19,451 nt of DNA from JAYQUR01 sp038133505. Lineage in GTDB: Bacteria > Pseudomonadota > Alphaproteobacteria > MPNO01 > UBA830. Location of the stretch: the NCBI GenBank assembly GCA_038133505.1, contig JAYPTI010000046.1, forward strand, positions 1-19,451, in the 5' to 3' direction. Position 1 is the first letter of the stretch. Each line of letters opens with the position of its first letter. Under the pieces are notes generated by a model, which made no database searches, was not told the DNA's origin, and saw nothing but the letters and a program-made list of their open reading frames with translations. The position numbers and the translations under genes were made by a program. This document shows positions 1 to 6,469 of this stretch, one piece after another.

Positions 1-41
1 GAGGAGAGGGCCGGTGCCGCAAGGAAAAGGGAGAATTCGAG

Positions 42-299
42 ATGAACGACCCGCACAGACCCGACGTGAAAACCCCCGAGGAATTCGCCGAGCAGCCGGA
101 GGAATTCCGCACCGCGATCCGCAAGATCGTGCTCAGCCACGCGATCAACGAGCTGTACGGCTCGCAGGTGTTCGACGAGCCTGCCATCGGCCTCGCACCG
201 ACGCCCTACGCGAAGTGGCTGACCTGCCGCGTCGCGATGGAAGAGTACGGCCACCACGTGCGCTTCTTCGAGCTCGGCGTGCATATTGGAATTCCCTAA
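42..299 (+). CDS. PaaA-like di-iron protein, N-terminal part, cut by in-frame TAA
   Basis: This encodes 85 residues of a ferritin-like protein resembling PaaA, the catalytic subunit of phenylacetyl-CoA epoxidase (PF05138-type). The visible signature is EEYGHH near residues 67-72, which fits the first Glu/His iron-ligand pair of the family. The ATG at 42 follows a purine-rich ribosome site (AAGGGAG, about 8 nt upstream). The frame is also open back to the window edge, so a longer protein is not excluded. Reading stops at TAA 297-299, and the same frame continues with a clearly homologous sequence from 300 to 761. The intact protein would be about 239 residues, shorter than E. coli PaaA at about 309. 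It is probably the front half of a nonsense-interrupted gene. A sequence error is the main alternative. The substrate is unknown. Confidence 0.75.
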   Translation: MNDPHRPDVKTPEEFAEQPEEFRTAIRKIVLSHAINELYGSQVFDEPAIGLAPTPYAKWLTCRVAMEEYGHHVRFFELGVHIGIP

Positions 300-305
300 A
301 GCGAC

Positions 306-761
306 ATGATCCCGCAGACCAGCGACAAGCGGCCGCTGAGCATCTTCGACTACGAGATGGAGTCGTGGGTCGAGTTCTGCGTGATCAAGGCGGTCGGCGA
401 CCTCGCCGAAATCCTGCAGGTCGAGGACCTCGTCCACTGCACGTTCCACCCGCTGCGCAATCTCGCGCGCATGACCATGCCGGAGGAGCGTTTCCACGCT
501 CAGTTCGGCGAGGATTTCTGCGCCGACCTGATCGACCAGGGCCGCAAGGACGAGGTCCAGGCGGCGCTCGACAAGGTGTTCCCGTGGATGCCGGCCTTCT
601 TCGGCCGCGCCGGCTCGGCCAATAACGAGATCTACCGCAAGTGGGGCATCAAGCTGCGCGCCAACGAGGAGATGCGCGCCGACTATATCGCCCGCGCGCG
701 CGAGCTGTGCGAGGGCAAGCTGGGCCTCCGCCTGCCCGACGTCGAGGCGCAACCTGCCTGA
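306..761 (+). CDS. PaaA-like di-iron protein, C-terminal part
   Basis: This continues the 42-299 gene in the same frame after the TAA. It shows the conserved KRPLSIFDYE segment, and EERFHAQFG supplies the second Glu/His iron-ligand pair. The C-terminus (W-G-I-K then N-x-x-x-R, ending LGLRLPD) parallels PaaA. An ATG at 306 lies 6 nt past the stop, so translational reinitiation could make a second polypeptide, but no good ribosome site precedes it. Each half carries only one ligand motif, so either alone would probably be inactive. PaaA-family enzymes oxidise CoA-thioester substrates with O2 and normally need PaaC-, PaaB- and PaaE-type partners. None is visible here, unless the following unknown protein takes such a role. 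The family call is firm. The substrate and the intactness of the gene are not. Confidence 0.75.
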   Translation: MIPQTSDKRPLSIFDYEMESWVEFCVIKAVGDLAEILQVEDLVHCTFHPLRNLARMTMPEERFHAQFGEDFCADLIDQGRKDEVQAALDKVFPWMPAFFGRAGSANNEIYRKWGIKLRANEEMRADYIARARELCEGKLGLRLPDVEAQPA

Positions 762-1311
762 CGCCGCCGACGCGGTCTGGCGCGCGCTCACGGCGTTCGA
801 GCGCGGCCTCGACGACGTTCCCTGGTTCGCCGCGGCCGGATCGCCGCTCGACGAGTCGGAAACGCAGGAATCGCACGTTTATCTGAAAGGGCTTGGCCTC
901 GAGGCCGATATCGCCACCGTCGGCGACTGGACGGCCGGCGGAGACGTCGTACGGCGCCCCGACTTCGACCCGGACTGGTGGGACGGCGAGGAACGCCTGC
1001 GGGCCGCGCTGATGGACAGCGTCGGCGCGCGGACCGGACCCGATGCGCTCCATACCCGCCTCACCCGGATCGCCCGGATCGCGTCCGACCGGCTTCAGGG
1101 CGCAGCCTCGGTCGCCATGGCGCGCGACGCGCTCGCCGACGCGGGCCTCGCGAAGAGCGCGGCCGGCGCGGCCTCCATCGCCGTCAACCAGGCGGCGCTG
1201 GCGGCCGCCGCGGACGCCTCTGCCGATCACCCCTTCGTGGCCAAGTTCCGTCTGTTCGAGGCCGGCCGCTGGCCGCTCGGCGTCTATGCCGGGATATTCT
1301 ATGTTTTCTGA
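754..1311 (+). CDS. Unrecognised 185-aa protein coupled to the PaaA-like gene
   Basis: The frame is open with protein-like composition from about 754 to TGA 1309-1311. It has no ATG, GTG or TTG near its 5' end. The first in-frame methionine (1012) would drop a convincing segment containing WFAAAGSPL, SHVYLKGLGL and DPDWWDGEERL. The best start is CTG at 754, six nt after a GAGG ribosome site (744-747), overlapping the PaaA-like stop by 8 nt. The product would have 185 residues: an acidic N-terminal half rich in Trp, a helical Ala-rich middle (about residues 85-155), and an aromatic tail (FEAGRWPLGVYAGIFYVF). I do not recognise a family. It has no signal peptide and no clear membrane segment. 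The tight overlap suggests it works with the PaaA-like protein, possibly as a structural partner. That is inference. Confidence 0.6.
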   Translation: MPDAADAVWRALTAFERGLDDVPWFAAAGSPLDESETQESHVYLKGLGLEADIATVGDWTAGGDVVRRPDFDPDWWDGEERLRAALMDSVGARTGPDALHTRLTRIARIASDRLQGAASVAMARDALADAGLAKSAAGAASIAVNQAALAAAADASADHPFVAKFRLFEAGRWPLGVYAGIFYVF

Positions 1312-1376
1312 GCCGATCGATGGCTGGTCGATGATCGGCAAATAAACTTGTTTTGGCGATGACCCGCGCGCCCCCG

Positions 1377-1388
1377 CCCCCCCCCCCC
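1377..1388. repeat. Run of 12 C residues
   Basis: This is an uninterrupted stretch of 12 C, preceded by CCCCCG and followed by TCCC, in the gap between the 185-aa gene and the thioesterase gene. It is the only long homopolymer I noticed in the window. It lies about 100 nt upstream of the thioesterase start, so a change in length would not shift a reading frame but could alter the adjacent hairpin. Run length may be unreliable in sequencing. Confidence 0.9.
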
Positions 1389-1434
1389 TCCCGCCACCCC
1401 ACCGCCTGTAACAACACGGGGTGGCGGGATGGGG
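1384..1434 (+). terminator. Strong hairpin between catabolic genes, possible terminator or mRNA structure
   Basis: The left arm TCCCGCCACCCC (1389-1400) pairs perfectly with GGGGTGGCGGGA (1418-1429) around a 17-nt loop. After one mismatch, four more C:G pairs extend the stem (1384-1387 with 1431-1434). No T-tract follows, so it is not a classical intrinsic terminator. It could aid Rho-dependent ending, protect the upstream mRNA 3' end, or attenuate the thioesterase gene 56 nt downstream. The stem is seen directly. Its role is a guess. Confidence 0.5.
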
Positions 1435-1489
1435 TTGAGGGCCGGTGCCGGTCTGCGCAAGCAGACATTGATAAAAGCGGGAGCGTAAG

Positions 1490-1906
1490 GTGGCGTTCAA
1501 GAACAGGTACAAGACCCGGGCCGAGTGGGCGGATTGCGACCCGTTGGGCCAGATGTTCTATCCGAACTATTTCCGCTGGTTCGACATCGGCACGCACACG
1601 CTGCTCGACGCGGCGGGCGAGTCCTATCCCGTCCTCGTCGAGAAGTACGGCCTCGCCGGGCTGCCGCTGGTCGACGCGCAGGCGTCCTTCAAGGGCCGCT
1701 GCCGCTGGACAGACGACGTCGAGGTCGAGAGCTTCGTGTCCGACTGGGGCACCAAGAGCTTCACCGTGACCCATAATGTCTGGAACGGCGGCGCGGTCGC
1801 GGTCGAGGGGCGCGAGGTGCGCATCTGGGGCCTGTTCCATCCCGACGACGACACTCGGCTGATGGCGGGCGAAATCCCGGACGATTTCAAGAAGCTGCTC
1901 GGGTAG
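1490..1906 (+). CDS. 4-hydroxybenzoyl-CoA thioesterase-type hotdog enzyme
   Basis: This 138-residue protein is of the 4HBT hotdog family, which hydrolyses aromatic acyl-CoA to the free acid and CoA in the cytoplasm. The N-terminal motif ADCDPLG followed by YPNYFRWFD matches the signature of the Pseudomonas CBS3 enzyme (GDCDPAG then YPNYHRWLD). The catalytic aspartate falls at residue 17, as in that enzyme. GLPLVDAQASF and the C-terminal RLMAGEIPDDF also parallel it, and the length is nearly the same. The start is GTG at 1490 after GGGAG (1479-1483). It stands 11 nt before a MarR gene, so the two are probably co-transcribed. The CBS3 likeness suggests a hydroxybenzoyl-CoA substrate. With gentisate dioxygenase nearby, gentisyl-CoA or a related thioester is an inferred alternative. 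Confidence 0.85.
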   Translation: MAFKNRYKTRAEWADCDPLGQMFYPNYFRWFDIGTHTLLDAAGESYPVLVEKYGLAGLPLVDAQASFKGRCRWTDDVEVESFVSDWGTKSFTVTHNVWNGGAVAVEGREVRIWGLFHPDDDTRLMAGEIPDDFKKLLG

Positions 1907-1917
1907 GGAATAGAGGG

Positions 1918-2343
1918 ATGGCGATCGACATGGGGCTGCTGCCCGACCTGATCGGGTTCAACCTGCGCTGCGCCCAGCTCACCGTCTTCCAGCATTTCAA
2001 CGCAACCGTCGGCAAGGACCAGATCTCGGCGCCGCAGTTCGGCACGCTGCTGCTGATCGAGGCCAATCCCGGCATCAGCCAGAGCGCGGTGGCCGAAGCG
2101 CTCCGGTTCGACCGTTCGACGCTGGTGCAGATCATCGACCGGCTGGAAGGGCGCGGTTATGTCGTCCGGAAGGTCTCGGCGCAGGACCGCCGGTCCCACG
2201 CGCTGGAGCTGACCGACGCGGGCGTCGCGGCGCTGAAGGAGCTCAAGGAAACCGCGCTGGCCCACGAGGCACAGGTCGCGACGAACCTGACCGACGCGGA
2301 ACGGGCGGAGCTGATCGCGCTGCTGCAGAAGCTGTACGACTGA
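1918..2343 (+). CDS. MarR-family transcriptional regulator
   Basis: This 141-residue winged-helix regulator of the MarR type would bind palindromic DNA as a dimer and usually releases it when an aromatic ligand binds. The winged-helix core spans about residues 50-105. It includes ISQSAVAEALRFDRSTL (recognition region) and the wing motif SAQDRRSHALELTDAG, where D-R-R is the family signature. Helices at both ends would form the dimer. The ATG at 1918 lies 11 nt after the thioesterase stop, and AGGG sequences precede it. ATG 1930 is an alternative start. The gene ends at a shared terminator facing the gentisate dioxygenase gene. The likely target is the palindrome pair at 3536-3578, although the second MarR in this window is an equal candidate. 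Confidence 0.9.
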   Translation: MAIDMGLLPDLIGFNLRCAQLTVFQHFNATVGKDQISAPQFGTLLLIEANPGISQSAVAEALRFDRSTLVQIIDRLEGRGYVVRKVSAQDRRSHALELTDAGVAALKELKETALAHEAQVATNLTDAERAELIALLQKLYD

Positions 2344-2367
2344 GACGCCGGTTCTCTGGGAAAAAAG

Positions 2368-2395
2368 AAACCCCCGCCGGATGGCGGGGGTTTTT
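2368..2395. terminator. Bidirectional intrinsic terminator
   Basis: The stem AAACCCCCGCC / GGCGGGGGTTT closes a GGAT loop (2379-2382). It is followed by TT on the plus strand and preceded by an A-rich stretch (AAAAAAG, 2361-2367) that reads as a T-tract on the minus strand. It sits between the convergent MarR gene and gentisate dioxygenase gene and can end transcription from both sides. Confidence 0.92.
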
Positions 2396-2414
2396 CGTTG
2401 GGCCCAAGGCGCCG

Positions 2415-3461
2415 TCAGGCCGCTTCGCGGAACACGCCGAGCTTCTGCTGCACCGGCGCGTCGGTGAAGCTGAACAGGAACGAATCCTCCGCAGCCTCGT
2501 GGCGGTGCTTGTACCAGGCGGGGACCACGAAGGTGTCGCGCGCCTTCCATTCGATGGTCTGGTCGCCGATCACGGTCTTCCCGCTGCCTTCGACGCAGTG
2601 ATACACCCAGGCGGCGGTCGTCTGGTAGTTGTCGCCCGAGAAGCCCTTGGGCAGCTTCTGCATGTAGGTGCCGATAGTCGGCATCACGGGGCCGCCGTTG
2701 GTCGGGTTGATGTATTCGAGCTTGATGCCGTGGCGCGCGTCGATGTCCTGCGACTTCGACAGCTGCTCCAGCGTCTCGCGGGTCTGGACGTAGGGATAGT
2801 GGAAGACGGGCGAGTTCTGCGTCTTGTAGGTCTCGCCGAAGGGCAGCATGTTGCCGCCGTAGCGCGCCATGTTGTCGCCCACGGGACGGCCCGGCGGGAA
2901 TTCCTTGTCGGCATAGGGCTCGGCGAAGACCGGACCGAGATAGCGGATCAGCGGGATGTCGAGCCCGTCGAGCCAGACGACCGGGACGTCGCCCTCGTGG
3001 CCGTGGTCGTGCCACACCCAGGAGGGCGTCAGGATCAGGTCGCCCACTTCCATGTAGGCCTTCTCGCCGTTGATGGCGGTGTAGGCGCCGGTGCCCTCTA
3101 CGATGAAGCGCAGCGCCGCCGGCGAATGGCGGTGCGCCGGCGCGATCTCGCCCGGCATGATGAGCTGGAGGCCGGCATAAAGCGCCTCGGTGATGCAGGA
3201 ACGGCCCTCGAGCGTCGGGTTCTCGAGCACCATCACGCGGCGCTCGGCTTCCTCGGCCGAAATGATGTCCGCCGACTCCATGATGTAGGGGCGGCACAGG
3301 TCGTAGTCCCACTTGTGCGGCGTCGCGTCTGTCACCGGCTCGACCGCGAGCAGCGTGTGCAGGACCTCCCACAGGGGCGTCATGTTCTGCGCCGCCATGC
3401 GGCCGTAGAAATCGGCGCGCGTATTGGTGAGTTCCGGTTTTTCGTGCAGGGCCCGTGCCAT
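2415..3461 (-). CDS. Gentisate 1,2-dioxygenase (bicupin ring-cleavage enzyme)
   Basis: The enzyme opens the ring of gentisate (2,5-dihydroxybenzoate) with O2, using Fe(II), to give maleylpyruvate. The 348-residue product has two cupin domains. The N-terminal one carries PAHRHSPAALRFIVEG with iron ligands H110 and H112, and the third ligand is in the HDHGH segment (residues 151-155). The second cupin (WVYHCVEGSG to the end) lacks this set, as usual for the family. The length matches family members of about 350. The ATG at 3461 has a perfect AGGAGG seven nt upstream (3474-3469). A longer open frame upstream is untranslated leader and operator. Salicylate 1,2-dioxygenase and 1-hydroxy-2-naphthoate dioxygenase are close relatives and cannot be excluded. 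No maleylpyruvate isomerase or hydrolase genes are in the window. Confidence 0.9.
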   Translation of the reverse strand: MARALHEKPELTNTRADFYGRMAAQNMTPLWEVLHTLLAVEPVTDATPHKWDYDLCRPYIMESADIISAEEAERRVMVLENPTLEGRSCITEALYAGLQLIMPGEIAPAHRHSPAALRFIVEGTGAYTAINGEKAYMEVGDLILTPSWVWHDHGHEGDVPVVWLDGLDIPLIRYLGPVFAEPYADKEFPPGRPVGDNMARYGGNMLPFGETYKTQNSPVFHYPYVQTRETLEQLSKSQDIDARHGIKLEYINPTNGGPVMPTIGTYMQKLPKGFSGDNYQTTAAWVYHCVEGSGKTVIGDQTIEWKARDTFVVPAWYKHRHEAAEDSFLFSFTDAPVQQKLGVFREAA

Positions 3462-3529
3462 TTTCTTTCCTCCTGATCGCCTTCGGCCGCGGAGAATAGC
3501 ATCATTCGCGACGCCATGAAGTTCGGAAT

Positions 3530-3557
3530 GTTTTAGTCCGTATACGGAGCGAATCAA
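3530..3557 (-). promoter_or_regulatory. Candidate promoter of the gentisate dioxygenase gene
   Basis: Read on the minus strand, TTGATT (3557-3552) and TAAAAC (3535-3530) form -35 and -10 boxes separated by 16 nt, each matching consensus at 4 of 6. A 12-bp palindrome fills the spacer, so a bound repressor would block RNA polymerase. The predicted leader is about 60 nt. The boxes are only moderate matches. Confidence 0.45.
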
Positions 3558-3578
3558 GCATTTAATTCGTATACGGAC
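3536..3578. promoter_or_regulatory. Pair of palindromic operators, TCCGTATACGGA type
   Basis: A perfect 12-bp palindrome TCCGTATACGGA (3537-3548) is followed by a near copy TTCGTATACGGA (3566-3577). Their centres are 29 bp apart, close to three helical turns. They lie between the divergent gentisate dioxygenase and GT4 genes, the first inside the candidate dioxygenase promoter. Size and symmetry fit MarR-type operators. A related site occurs at 11181-11199 beside the second MarR gene. Confidence 0.75.
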
Positions 3579-3653
3579 GAAATACCGTTCGGGCTGTAAC
3601 GGTGGTCGCAACCCGCGGGACGCGATATAGATCGGGAAACAAGCACGTCCGAT

Positions 3654-4817
3654 ATGCGCATTCTCCACGTCCTCGATCATTCTATCCCGCTGCAGAGCGG
3701 TTACACGTTCCGCACGCTATCGCTGCTGACCGAGCAGCGGGCGATGGGCTGGGAAACGTTCCACCTGACCACGCCGCGCCACACCGAGCCGTTCGTGCCG
3801 GAGGAAACCGTCGACGGCTGGCGGTTCTTCCGCACCCCGCCCCCCGGCGGGCCCAACCTGCCGGTCCTGCGCGAGCGCGCCGAGATGGCGGCGACGGAAA
3901 AGCGTCTGAACGAGATCGTCCCCGAGGTGAAGCCGGATATCATCCACGCGCATTCGCCGGTACTCAACGCGCTGCCGGCGATCCACGCGGGCCGCCGCCA
4001 CGGCATCCCGGTCGTCTACGAGATCCGCGCCTTTTGGGAGGATGCCGCGGCAAGCCACGGCTCGACCACCGAGGGCAGTCTGCGCTACCGCCTGACACGT
4101 GCGCTCGAGACCCGCGCGATCAGGCGCGCCGACGCGGTCTGCACCATCTGCGAGGGGCTCCGTGCCGACATCGCCGCGCGCGGCATTCCCGAGGACAAGG
4201 TGACGGTGATCGCCAACGCGGTCGATCCGTCGGAATTCGCGGCGAACACCCCGCGCGACGACGCACTGGCCGCCGAGCTCGGCCTCGACGGCAAGACGGT
4301 CCTCGGGTTCCTCGGGTCGTTCTACGGATACGAGGGGCTGCATCTTCTCGTTGCCGCAATGCCGCGGCTACTCGCCGCGGACCCGAACATCCGCCTGCTG
4401 CTGGTCGGCGGCGGGCCGGAGGACGCTGCGCTGCGCGAGCAGGCCGCCGCGCTGCCCGACCCGGACGCGGTGATCTTCACCGGCCGCGTGCATCATTCGG
4501 AGGTGCAGCGCTACTACAGCCTGGTCGACCTGCTGGTCTATCCGCGGGTCAATATCCGGCTGACCGATATCGTCACGCCGCTGAAGCCGCTGGAGGCGAT
4601 GGCGCAGAACAAGATCATGGTCGCGTCCGACGTCGGCGGCCACAAGGAGTTGATCCGCGACGGCGAGACCGGAAACCTGTTCCGCGCCGCCGGACGACGG
4701 ATCCATCCGCTCCTGGTTCGCCGAGGAAGGCTTCGCCGCGCCCGAGGTGCGGGAAACGGAGCACTGGCGGCTCTATGTGTTTCCGCGGATCGGCGTGCCG
4801 GCGCGCAGCGTCTTTGA
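3654..4817 (+). CDS. GT4 glycosyltransferase, exosortase-associated type, C-terminus lost
   Basis: This is a GT-B fold glycosyltransferase that would transfer a nucleotide-sugar residue onto a polysaccharide precursor at the cytoplasmic membrane face. The start MRILHVLDHS-PL-SGYTFRT and the body (YEIRAFWEDAA, SLRYRLTRALETRAIRRADAV, LGFLGSFYGYEGL, LVYPR, TPLKPLEAMAQ) closely resemble the exosortase-A-associated family typified by Daro_2409. The donor-site region with DVGGHKELIRDGETGNLF is present. Family-like sequence stops at about residue 345 (near 4690). The remaining frame is Arg-rich nonsense that overlaps the next gene, so some 55-60 family residues are missing. The junction looks like a deletion into the following gene, or an assembly join. 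No strong ribosome site is seen. The ATG at 3654 fits the conserved N-terminus. Activity is doubtful. Confidence 0.8.
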   Translation: MRILHVLDHSIPLQSGYTFRTLSLLTEQRAMGWETFHLTTPRHTEPFVPEETVDGWRFFRTPPPGGPNLPVLRERAEMAATEKRLNEIVPEVKPDIIHAHSPVLNALPAIHAGRRHGIPVVYEIRAFWEDAAASHGSTTEGSLRYRLTRALETRAIRRADAVCTICEGLRADIAARGIPEDKVTVIANAVDPSEFAANTPRDDALAAELGLDGKTVLGFLGSFYGYEGLHLLVAAMPRLLAADPNIRLLLVGGGPEDAALREQAAALPDPDAVIFTGRVHHSEVQRYYSLVDLLVYPRVNIRLTDIVTPLKPLEAMAQNKIMVASDVGGHKELIRDGETGNLFRAAGRRIHPLLVRRGRLRRARGAGNGALAALCVSADRRAGAQRL

Positions 4818-6381
4818 GGACGGCAGCGGCGATTTCTGCGCCGTCACCGGGACGGCGATCTACCGCGGCGCGACGGGAGCCGCGGCGCTGCCGCGGCTGC
4901 TCGCCGACCTGAAGGCGGGCGGCATCGACCGCTCGGAGATATTCGGCCAGTTCGCCATCCTCGCCTCCATCGGGGGAACGCTGACGCTGCAGACCGACGC
5001 TCTCGGCACCTTCCCGGTCTGGTACAACCTCGACCGCACCGCCGTCTCCAGCTCGTTCCTCGCGACGGTCCGGGCAACGTCGCCGCTCAACCCCGATCCG
5101 CAGTCGATCTACGAGTACGTCTTCCAGGGCGCGACCTACGGCGACCGCACCCTGTTCCGCGAGGTACAGCTTCACCGGTGCCGCAAGAAGGTAACGTTCG
5201 CCGCAGACGTTCAGGTCGACGATTGCCACCCGCCGCTGACCCCCGGCATCGACCGGGCGCCGCTCGCCGAGCATCTCGAGCGCAATCTCGCCAACCTCCG
5301 GCGATACTACGCGGCGCCCGCCAGCGCGTTCGGGGACAACATCGATACGGCGCTGTCGGGCGGCTACGACTCGCGGCTGACGCTCGCGCTGCTGCGCGAA
5401 GCAGGCGTCGCGCCGTCGCTCCACGTCTACGGCCGCGACGAAGACGCCGACGTGCGCATCGCCAAGGCGATCGCCGCGGCCGAGGGCTTTTCGCTGGAGC
5501 ATGTCGACAAGTCCGCCGCCGCACCCGTCGACCCGGACGCGTTCGCCGAGACGATCGCGCGCAACCCCCAGATGTTCCACGGTCACCCGCCGGACGGCAT
5601 CTTCGACAACGGCCCCGATATCGAGACCCGTCTCGACCGCTGCCGCGGCGGGCGCGTCGCACTGAACGGCGGTGGCGGCGAGGTCTTCCGGAATTTCTTC
5701 TACCTGCCTAACCGGTCCTTCCACGTCCGCGAACTGTTGTGGTCGTTCTACGGCGCGTACGACCCGGACTGGTGCACCGGCGCGTTCGACGAGCGCGTCT
5801 ACCTCGCCAACATGGCGCGCAAGATCAAAGGCGTGCTGGAGACGGAATCCGACCGCCTCAGCCGCGCCGAGATCGAGGCGGTCTACCCGCTGTTCCGCTG
5901 CCGCTACTGGATGGGCAAGAACAACAGCGTCAACAACCGGCTCGGCCCGGCGTTGACCCCGTTCATCGACGCCAATGTCGTGCCGGACGCGCTGAAGCTG
6001 CCGCTGCGCTACAAGAATTCCGGATTGTTCGAAGCCCGCATGATCAGGGAGATCAGCCCGTCGCTCGCAAAACACATGTCGGATTACGGGCACGGCTTCG
6101 ATATCGACCCGCCGCTCGCCCGGCGGCTGCACGACGCCATGGTCTATCTGCGCCCGCCACGGCTGCGCCGGTTGTCCTTCCGCATCAAGAACCGGAACCT
6201 GCCCGACCTGCCCTACTGGCTGACGCCGGATTACATCGGGAAGGCGATCGATCCGGAGACTCCGTTCATGCGCCGGTTCTTCGGAATGGACCGGGTGCAC
6301 AACGCCGACCACCTGAACCGCATCTACACGCTCGAATATCTTTTCCAGCGCGCCGACCTGTCGGAAGGCGCGGCCGAATGA
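4747..6381 (+). CDS. Asparagine-synthase-like amidotransferase, N-terminus uncertain
   Basis: This 544-residue protein has an N-terminal Ntn-hydrolase-like domain (about 1-160) without an N-terminal catalytic cysteine. An ATP-pyrophosphatase domain follows, with the P-loop SGGYDS at 204-209 in a DTALSGGYDSRLTLALL setting. Such relatives in polysaccharide loci are thought to amidate or modify a sugar or peptide rather than make asparagine, and the substrate is unknown. The listed start is GTG 4747. Family-like sequence (SIRSWFAEEGF) continues in the same frame upstream to about 4690, with no start codon before the stop at 4651. The true start was therefore probably lost in the deletion that also removed the GT4 C-terminus. 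No suitable ribosome site precedes GTG 4747. The fold is secure, the start is not. Confidence 0.75.
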   Translation: MRETEHWRLYVFPRIGVPARSVFEDGSGDFCAVTGTAIYRGATGAAALPRLLADLKAGGIDRSEIFGQFAILASIGGTLTLQTDALGTFPVWYNLDRTAVSSSFLATVRATSPLNPDPQSIYEYVFQGATYGDRTLFREVQLHRCRKKVTFAADVQVDDCHPPLTPGIDRAPLAEHLERNLANLRRYYAAPASAFGDNIDTALSGGYDSRLTLALLREAGVAPSLHVYGRDEDADVRIAKAIAAAEGFSLEHVDKSAAAPVDPDAFAETIARNPQMFHGHPPDGIFDNGPDIETRLDRCRGGRVALNGGGGEVFRNFFYLPNRSFHVRELLWSFYGAYDPDWCTGAFDERVYLANMARKIKGVLETESDRLSRAEIEAVYPLFRCRYWMGKNNSVNNRLGPALTPFIDANVVPDALKLPLRYKNSGLFEARMIREISPSLAKHMSDYGHGFDIDPPLARRLHDAMVYLRPPRLRRLSFRIKNRNLPDLPYWLTPDYIGKAIDPETPFMRRFFGMDRVHNADHLNRIYTLEYLFQRADLSEGAAE

Positions 6382-6469
6382 CCGACAATGTCCGGCAATT
6401 ACCTTGGGCCGTTGCGTGCGCCCCGAAAGTAACCTATCCAGACCGCTGTCCGCGTAACCCGAGATTTTC

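Noticed and set aside
297..299. Full reassignment of TAA to an amino acid
   Set aside because: TAA ends the TAXI gene at the expected C-terminus, with another TAA 24 nt later, so TAA still works as a stop. Only partial readthrough or lesions remain plausible.
2499..3476. 325-codon plus-strand open frame opposite gentisate dioxygenase
   Set aside because: It is antisense to a well-supported gene and has shadow-like composition.
4686..4760. Programmed frameshift making a GT4-asparagine-synthase fusion
   Set aside because: There is no slippery heptamer or pseudoknot signature, and GT4 C-terminal sequence is missing rather than just out of frame. A deletion explains both better.
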